From Nigrospora sphaerica (taxonomy: Eukaryota; Ascomycota; Sordariomycetes; Amphisphaeriales; Apiosporaceae), in the NCBI GenBank assembly GCA_018287875.1, contig JAGVVL010000022.1, forward strand, positions 2,418,001-2,482,000: a DNA stretch of 64,000 nt, given 5' to 3'. Below the pieces are notes generated by a model. It was not told where the DNA came from, searched no databases, and saw nothing but the letters and a program-made list of their open reading frames with translations. Each line of letters begins with the position of its first letter. The first letter of the stretch is position 1. This document shows, in pieces, positions 57,711 through 64,000 of the stretch. Both the position numbers and the translations under genes were made by a program.

Positions 57711-58392
57711 TGAGCTCGGTCGTTGGTCAGTTCATCCGCCGTGCGTCGCTCCGGAGCGGCAAGAGGGTGGGCGGCGAGAGGGGGCAGAGGATGGGCGTGG
57801 TGGTGCTATGCCTCGCGGCTTCGGCTGTTGGAGCATTCGGGGATGAGCAGGATGGACAGGGAATCCGAGAAAGTCACCTCACGACGTGTTCGTCGCAACC
57901 CAGGGCCGTACGGTGGTAGGTACTAAGCATCCATGCGCACGCGGTGGCTTCCCGCCTCGCATCTGGTCTGGGCAGGGATCCGGGGGCCGCTGGGGAACGC
58001 GCGCTTGGTCTATTAGGCGCAGATCCCGACGAGTCAACACACAGTACCTAGGCGCCACGGGTGCCTGTCGTACCTGTCTAGTAGCGAGCTCTCCCGCTGG
58101 CTTTCCCACTGTTGTCACAGCTTGGGGAGTTCCATCCAGCAGAGCAGGCATGCAGTTCACGGAGCTGCCAGGTACAGGTACTACCTGCCCCCCCTACATA
58201 ATGCTGGAATGATGTACATCAACCCCCCCCCTCGGGCAAAAAGCACCAGTAGGAGGGACATCCACCCACGCCTGGCATTCCGTCACTCACGCCAGTGCAC
58301 CAACTGCCATGCATACCCTCCATCTGACTACCTCTCCTCTACCTGACCTAACACGCGATCCATTATGAGGGTCCCCCCTCGACCGACAAGCT
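57711..58392. promoter_or_regulatory. Shared divergent promoter region COY1/VPS3
   Basis: 682 bp between two head-to-head start codons. No gene. Contains TAGGTACTA (57917), TACCTAG (58045) and a cluster of TACC/GGTAC motifs at 58165-58190. Confidence 0.55.
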
Positions 58393-61300
58393 ATGGCTTC
58401 CGATGCGCAGTACGCAGATGCGCCATCTCATAAAAACGACCGCCTGACTCAAAGCCCAAGCCGAGCTGCACTGGAAGCCGGGCCGTATGTCCTGCGTACG
58501 TTGCTGAAGGATGTCCCGCTCTCCGCAGACGGCGCAAATGACGATGTCAAGATCAACTGCGTCGACTACCTAGGTGCGTATGTTCCATGCGCTTCCACCC
58601 TTACTCCCGCCCGCGCCTAACAGCAGCGTCGCCTCCAGATGGCAATCTCTACGTAGGGACGTCGGCCTCGGAGCTCCTCCATTTTGTCCAGATCCCGCCC
58701 GATCCCACCGACAAGTCCAGCACCTCCCAATTCATCGAGGCATCAAGGCTCAAGCCTGCCTACGCCGAAACCCCCGGGCCCTCGAGCGGCTCCAAACCGG
58801 GCGTGCAGCAGATCCTTCTTTTGTCGCGCGTTGGCAAGGCCTGCATCCTGTGCAATTGGACTGTGACCTTCTACTCTCTGCCTGAGCTGAGCCCCATCTT
58901 CACCCAGGTCAAGAACTGCAGTTGGATCGGTGGCATCGACCTCAATGAACTTAGCGCCGACTACGATCCTCCAGAAGGCGCCGGCGCCGGCGTCACCATC
59001 TTGCTGTCCCTGAATCGGAGGATACAGGTTGTTCGCATCGGCGAAGATGCTCGCGTCATAAAGAAAATCGATTTTCCGGCGAGCACTCTGACCGTTCGCC
59101 GCGAGTCCATTGCCTGCGTGGCCGACTCCCGGAGCTATGCTCTCCTGGAAATCGAGCGTCAGCTCAAGATTCCTCTCATGTCTATTTCCTCCATGGATGA
59201 GTCCCAGCCGGCAAGTATCATGGGACACGCCCAGGATATATCAGCCACCGAGGGGGGTGGTCTGATCCGGAGCGCCTCTTCTGCACAGAACCGGCCCGAG
59301 ACCGTCGAGCCTCCAGCTCACCGCCGAGGCACCAGTTTGGGAAACCTGATTAGCGGCGCGGCTCGACAGCTGGAACAGCGAGCTAACGACCTGGACAGTT
59401 CCATCTTTCAGCAACCTTCAACGCCAGAGCGTTCTGGGACACCCCAAGCCCTCGAGCAGGCTCCAAGCCGTACAGGCACGCCTCAACCCTCGGCCGGGGG
59501 GCCGAACCAGAGTTCGCAGCTTGAGTCTTCGAAGCCGCGGCCCGTTTTCTTAAAACCGCATATTGTCTCGCCGAGTCCCGAGGAGTTTCTGCTCATCACA
59601 GGCACGGCTCCCCTCGAGCCTGGCATAGGCATGTTTGTCAACCTAGATGGTGATCCTACGCGGCCCACCATCGAGTTCAACCGATATCCAAAAGAGATAG
59701 CGGTGGATGGCGGTGCCGCCGACCAGGCGTCCTCCCGGCCCGAGTTGGGCGAGGTGGAAGAGGGCTACGTACTCGCGTCCATGAGCCGGGAATTTGACGA
59801 TGGTTTGCACAACGGGCTTGAGATCCAACGGTGGAACGCGGAGGCCGGTGCCGCCACCGCCAAGTATTGGTTGGAGCCACCTGTGTCTGGCGGAATGACA
59901 TGTCGCTCCCCTCAAACCCTGGGCGTTCGCTCGCTGCTGGGCACCGACGAATCACACTTTGAGGAGATCGTTGAGAGGCTCCGACAGCAAAAGTTCGCCC
60001 CCTTTGCCTCCGGCGCCGTCGATAGTCCATCTCGTGTGTTGCGCAACCCGGATTCAAGGACTGCCTCGTCACTGGAGAGATTGACGAAAGAAAGGGAGCT
60101 GTTCGAGAGGGACAACGACTCCCAGTCCGATTTGTCATTGCCAGACAACTGGGAAAACACCCGAAACGCCGAGGAGGAGGAGTTTACTCGCAGACTTGCG
60201 GGCTCGACTTGTCGTCTGGCGGTTTGGTCCGGAGACCACATTTGGTGGGCATTGCGCAACCCCCTCATTTTGCAGCTGGAGGCACAACTAGAGACGGCCT
60301 TCGCCGCACAAGGCGAACCCGCCTCGCAGCGGCAAGGGCTTTTCGCTGTGCTCAACAACTTCCGAGGCCGCGACGCGAAGTCGGAGCTCGAGTTTCTGAC
60401 GTTGAACTACATACGTCAACGAGCCGGGATCTTGCTCTTGACCAGCTTTCTTCAGTCGGATAAGTTTCCTTTCAGCGACCCAGAGCTGCGGTCGCTGGAG
60501 GAAGTCTTGCTGGACAGCCTTCTTGATCCGCGTGTAGTTTTGTCTTTGATACCCGGCGTCCGCAACGAGGTCATTGAGACCAGGAAAGGCATATGGATAT
60601 TTGGAGGTGTGAAGGCGGTTGCCGAGGCCTACATAACCAGCGACAGCTTTGACAAGGAGCGGTCCAGTGTGAATATCCTCCCACCAGCAGTACTGCAGTT
60701 CCTGAAGCGGTTTCTGATCGCATGGAGGCGCAAGAAGGGGTTCGGCAGCATACAAGACGAGAACGAAGTGTTTCGTACCGTGGACGCGGCATTACTCGCG
60801 GTCCTCCTCGAGCTCGACAAGTACTCTTCACCGGGGCTACCCAAGGGACGGACAGTCCGCTCCGAGCTGTACGACCTGGTCGACACTGGCGTCGAGTGCT
60901 TTGCTAGGGCCGAGACATTGATCGAGTCGTACCATCGACTTTTCGTGCTCAGCCGCCTGTACCAGAGCCGCAAGATGGCAGCCGAGGTGCTGGCCACTTG
61001 GATGCGTATAGTCGAGGGAGAGAGGGATGACGGGGGCGAGTTTCTGGACGGTGAGCAGCGCATCCGCGAGTACCTGCAGCAGATCAGCAACCAGGCGCTG
61101 GTGCAGGAATACGGCCTTTGGCTTGCGAAGCGCAACCCCAAGCTCGGTGTTCAGGTGTTCGCCGAAGAGAAAGGCCGGGCGCCCAAGTTCGACCCAACTG
61201 CCGTGGTCGAGATCCTCCGAGCAGAGGCCCCCGAGGCTGTCAAGTACTACCTCGAATACTTGGTCTTCGGACAGGGACACACCATCTATGTGCACGAGCT

Positions 61301-62114
61301 CATCAACTACTACCTCGACATAGTCATATCGCATCTACAGTCGTCGGCCGACGCGCGGGAAGTCATCATGAACACGTACGAAGCCTACCGGGCCTTGCGG
61401 CCGTTGAAGCCCACATACCGCCAATTCCTGACGGACAATGCACCCCCGAACGATGAGGCGTGGCACAGCCGTTTGCGACTTCTCCAGCTCCTCGGAGGAT
61501 CGTACGATTACGACTCGGCCACGATCCGCGACCGCATCGCCGGTCTCAGCGCGACCGCCGAGGACTTGCTGGTGCCCGAGACGATCATCCTCGACGGGCG
61601 CGAGCGGAAGCACGAAAACGCACTGCGACTTCTCGTCCACCGGCTCGGCGACTACGACACGGCCGTCTCGTACTGCATCCGAGGGGGTGCCAGCATCTAC
61701 AGCATTTACCAGGCGTCTTTATCGTCGCCAGGTTCGTCGGTGCCGGCCGAGTCCAAGGCACCCAAGAGACGGGATAGCGCGCCCCCGACCCAAGACCAGC
61801 AAGCACGTCTCTTCCGCGCGCTACTTGGAGAGTTCCTGGCACTGGAGGATGTCAGTGACCGCGTAGAGCAGACCAGTCTACTTCTGGAGCGCTTCGGCGG
61901 CTACTTCGACGTCAACGAAGTACTCGCCATGATCCCCGACTCGTGGAGTGTGGAGCTGGTATCCGAGTTCCTCATCAAGGCAATGCGGCGCATAGTGGTG
62001 GAGAAGCACGAGACCATGGTTGCCCGGGCGCTGAGTTCGAGCCAGCTTCTGCGGACCCAGCATGATCTGGTAGTCAAGGTGGGCGAGACAGGACCGACGT
62101 TTGAGGGCGAATGA
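58393..62114 (+). CDS. VPS3: CORVET subunit Vps3 (TGFBRAP1 family)
   Basis: Rab5-side subunit of the endosomal tethering complex CORVET. Exons 58393-58573 and 58639-62114 give 1218 residues. N-terminal CNH-type propeller: NCVDYLDGNLYVGTSASELLHF (about 55-78), QQILLLSRVGKACILCNWTVTFYSLPEL, and more to about 530, interrupted by a long disordered Ser/Pro/Gln-rich loop at about 260-350 (RTGTPQPSAGGP). A Vps39/TRAP1-type helical solenoid follows: AGILLLTSFLQSDKFPF (about 680), VECFARAETLIESYHRLFVLSRLYQSRKMAAEVLATW. Near the C-terminus is a Vps39-2-like segment (LFRALLGEFLALEDVSDRVEQTSLLLERFGGYFDVNEVLAMIPDSW). I see no RING finger, which fits Vps3 rather than Vps8. Confidence 0.88.
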
Positions 62115-62944
62115 TGGGATGGCCCTGGCCATATTGACGACTTTTGGAAACCAATGCCGATACACACTTTTCTCTTGCGCCTGGCCAAGTACACGTGCTT
62201 GATTCTCGGCTTCCTCTGTCTTTATGGTGATGCGATACTCCCGTTGTTTGTTTCGACGGCGGTGCCCTACAGCTTCTGCGATGGGTGGCCCTGAGCCTCC
62301 TAGCTCGTATGACGCCTCCTTACGATGCCCGAATTGTCCGCCCGTCCCTCGCCCTGTCCCTCTCCTCCGGTCGGCGTAATTGCCACTTGCTTCTCTTGAA
62401 TCCGTGGGTTCTCTGTAGATGCAACAGGCTCACAGTGGTCCCCTTCACGCCCCCCTCCCTCCTACTCTGCCCCCTCCCTGTGTGCTTACCTACAAGAAGA
62501 CGGTCCGTAGCCAGTGTCCGACCTCGGCAACACCACCACGCTCAGCACCCGGCCCGGCTCCCACTCCCCGGCCCGGGCGTCGCGTTCCCGCTGCTGGTCG
62601 CGATGCGGGCAAAGAAGCCGGAAGGGAACGCCGATACGCGTTCGAGTCCTCGCAACATAGGAACTTGGACATATGGTGCGACCACCGGGGCCGAGGCCTT
62701 AATATACGCTCCGGGTTGCGTGGCCTAGGGTCGCTGCATACTGGTTCGTGTCGTAGCCAGGGTTGTTATGTACTGATTCGTCTCGTGGTCAGGTAAAGAT
62801 ACTCGCCGACTTTGTGTGGCTGGCAACCACTCTACCCGTCGCCGCTGTTATATCTTACCTGATACTCCTTCGCGCTGGGGGGAGGCCCGGGGAGGATTTG
62901 ACCAAACGGCGCATGGTGATGAAAGGCCGGGTGTCGGTGTCCCC
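62115..62944. other. Convergent intergenic region VPS3/oxidoreductase
   Basis: 3' flanks; no supported gene. Confidence 0.5.
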
Positions 62945-64000
62945 TTATTTCCCCTTGAGGACGCGGGCGCCCGAGGCGTAGTCGGCGGCGTAGTCGGTGC
63001 CCAAGTGGCGGCTCTTGAACAGCCAGATCATCCAACTGAAGGGCTTGAAGGGGCCAATCTGGCCGGTGCCCCGGTCGGGGCCGACGGAGACGCCGAACAG
63101 CACCTTGGGGTCGGGCTTGTACTCGGCCACCTCGCCCGTCTCGAGGTAGCGGGCGAAGTGGCGGACCAGGTGCTGCACCTGCGGCGTGACGAAGGCGGCC
63201 TGCGGCGGCTGCAGGTTGCCGGCGTCGCCGACGACGAAGACGTTGGCGTGACCCGGCGCGCGCAAGAACGTGTCCTGGTGCAGGCGGCCGGCGGGGTCGC
63301 GCATGCTGGCGGGTGCGAAGGCTGTGTTGTACGAGACGCCGAAGGTGGGGATGAAGAGGTCGGCCTCGAGGGTCTCGGTGGTGGCGGCGCCGTCGCCGTC
63401 GCCGTCGCCCGTCCCGACGATCTCGAGCACTTTGCCGCCGCCGGCCGCCTCGGCGACACCGGCAATCTTGGCGCCGGCTACGACGCGGACGCCGAGGCGG
63501 ACGAGCTCGGCGCGGGCCGCCTCGCGCGTTGCCGTCATGATGCGCGGCTCCAGCGGCAGCGCGGCGCGCGACACGAGCGTGACGTCTTTGCGGCCGGCGC
63601 GGGCGAAGGCGTGGCCGAGCTCGCCGGCCAGCTCGACGCCCGTGGCGCCGGCGCCGCCGATGACGATGGACCGCGCGGCGGCGATGTCGCGCCGGAGCGC
63701 GGCCAGGGCGGCGCGCGTCTGCGGCGACGTGCCGACGTTCTTCCACGGCAGGCCGTCGCGCGTGTCGGCGCCCGTCGCCACGACGATGCTGTGGTACGCA
63801 AGCGTCCGCCGCGTGCCGTCGTTGAGCGCCACCACGACCGTGTCGGCCTCGGGCGTCAGCGTCTCGGCCCGGCCCGGGACGAACTCAAACCGGTTGGCGC
63901 CGTACGGGGCGAAGGCGGGCGCGAGTGGGAACAGGTACTTGTCCTCGCTCAGCGTGCCGGGGATGACGGCGCGGGGCGACGCGACGTTCCAGTAGAACTC
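62945..64000 (-). CDS. AIF/FSP1-type FAD/NAD(P)-binding oxidoreductase (partial)
   Basis: C-terminal part of a pyridine-nucleotide-disulfide oxidoreductase; the N-terminus lies beyond the right edge, so the first FAD-binding GxGxxG is not seen. 351 residues are visible, in one uninterrupted frame. Motifs: EFYWNVASPRAVIPG near the cut end; SIVVATGAD; the second dinucleotide-binding loop SIVIGGAGATGVELAGEL; VTLVSRAALPLE; the Gly-rich FAD contact NVFVVGDAGN; and a C-terminus with FKPFSWMIWLFKSRHLGTDYA. These fit the AMID/FSP1 class of NAD(P)H:quinone-type oxidoreductases. Substrate and mitochondrial or lipid-droplet location are not shown. A GDGDGDG stretch near GKVLEIVG is a low-complexity insert. 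The stop is at 62945. Confidence 0.88.
   Translation of the reverse strand, partial: EFYWNVASPRAVIPGTLSEDKYLFPLAPAFAPYGANRFEFVPGRAETLTPEADTVVVALNDGTRRTLAYHSIVVATGADTRDGLPWKNVGTSPQTRAALAALRRDIAAARSIVIGGAGATGVELAGELGHAFARAGRKDVTLVSRAALPLEPRIMTATREAARAELVRLGVRVVAGAKIAGVAEAAGGGKVLEIVGTGDGDGDGAATTETLEADLFIPTFGVSYNTAFAPASMRDPAGRLHQDTFLRAPGHANVFVVGDAGNLQPPQAAFVTPQVQHLVRHFARYLETGEVAEYKPDPKVLFGVSVGPDRGTGQIGPFKPFSWMIWLFKSRHLGTDYAADYASGARVLKGK

Overview
This window looks like nuclear chromosomal DNA from a filamentous ascomycete. It is probably a Sordariomycete and possibly Hypocreales; the order is an inference from overall character. Genes are GC-rich and split by short introns, mostly about 55-115 nt, with CTAAC/CTGAC-like branch sites. 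Many encoded proteins are ones typical of Pezizomycotina: an RGS-LOV photoreceptor, an AzgA purine permease, a cAMP-receptor-like GPCR, a DUF3455 secreted protein and Coy1/CASP. I see no rRNA or tRNA gene, CRISPR array, recognisable transposon or virus. I recognise 20 complete genes and one truncated gene, all placed by splice-frame reasoning.

Layout. 0.8-2.6 kb: a short-chain dehydrogenase (+) convergent with the NatB catalytic subunit (-). 5.0-9.9 kb: an unrecognised acidic protein (+) convergent with an RGS-LOV blue-light receptor (-). 9.9-15.5 kb: gene-free. 15.5-20.6 kb: ELP5 (+) against PRE5 (-), then VPS55 (+) against a LOG-family hydrolase (-). 22.6-31.9 kb: CLPTM1 (+), an unknown two-zinc-site protein (+), SEC22 (-), a disordered protein (+) and a DEUBAD/ASXH protein (+). 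35.5-40.8 kb: a GPCR (+) and a methyltransferase-like protein (-). 40.8-45.4 kb: gene-free. 45.4-50.1 kb: azgA (+) and UCH37 (+). 52.1-62.1 kb: DUF3455 (-), COY1/CASP (-) and VPS3 (+). The right edge cuts an AIF/FSP1-type FAD oxidoreductase (-).

Functional themes. Most genes are housekeeping. They cover endomembrane traffic (VPS55, SEC22, COY1, VPS3, CLPTM1), protein turnover and deubiquitination (PRE5, UCH37, DEUBAD protein), tRNA and N-terminal modification (ELP5, NatB), G-protein signalling (RGS-LOV, GPCR) and purine uptake (azgA). There is no convincing biosynthetic cluster.

Most worth following up: (1) the RGS-LOV receptor, whose LOV core is joined to the RGS region through a GC-AG intron that could yield an RGS-only isoform if retained; (2) a free-standing DEUBAD protein in the same window as a UCH37 with an intact catalytic set and its DEUBAD-binding tail; (3) three GC-AG introns among about 34; (4) a 14-nt micro-exon in UCH37; (5) a 20-bp perfect palindrome upstream of the dehydrogenase. 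All exon coordinates come from reading splice sites by eye.
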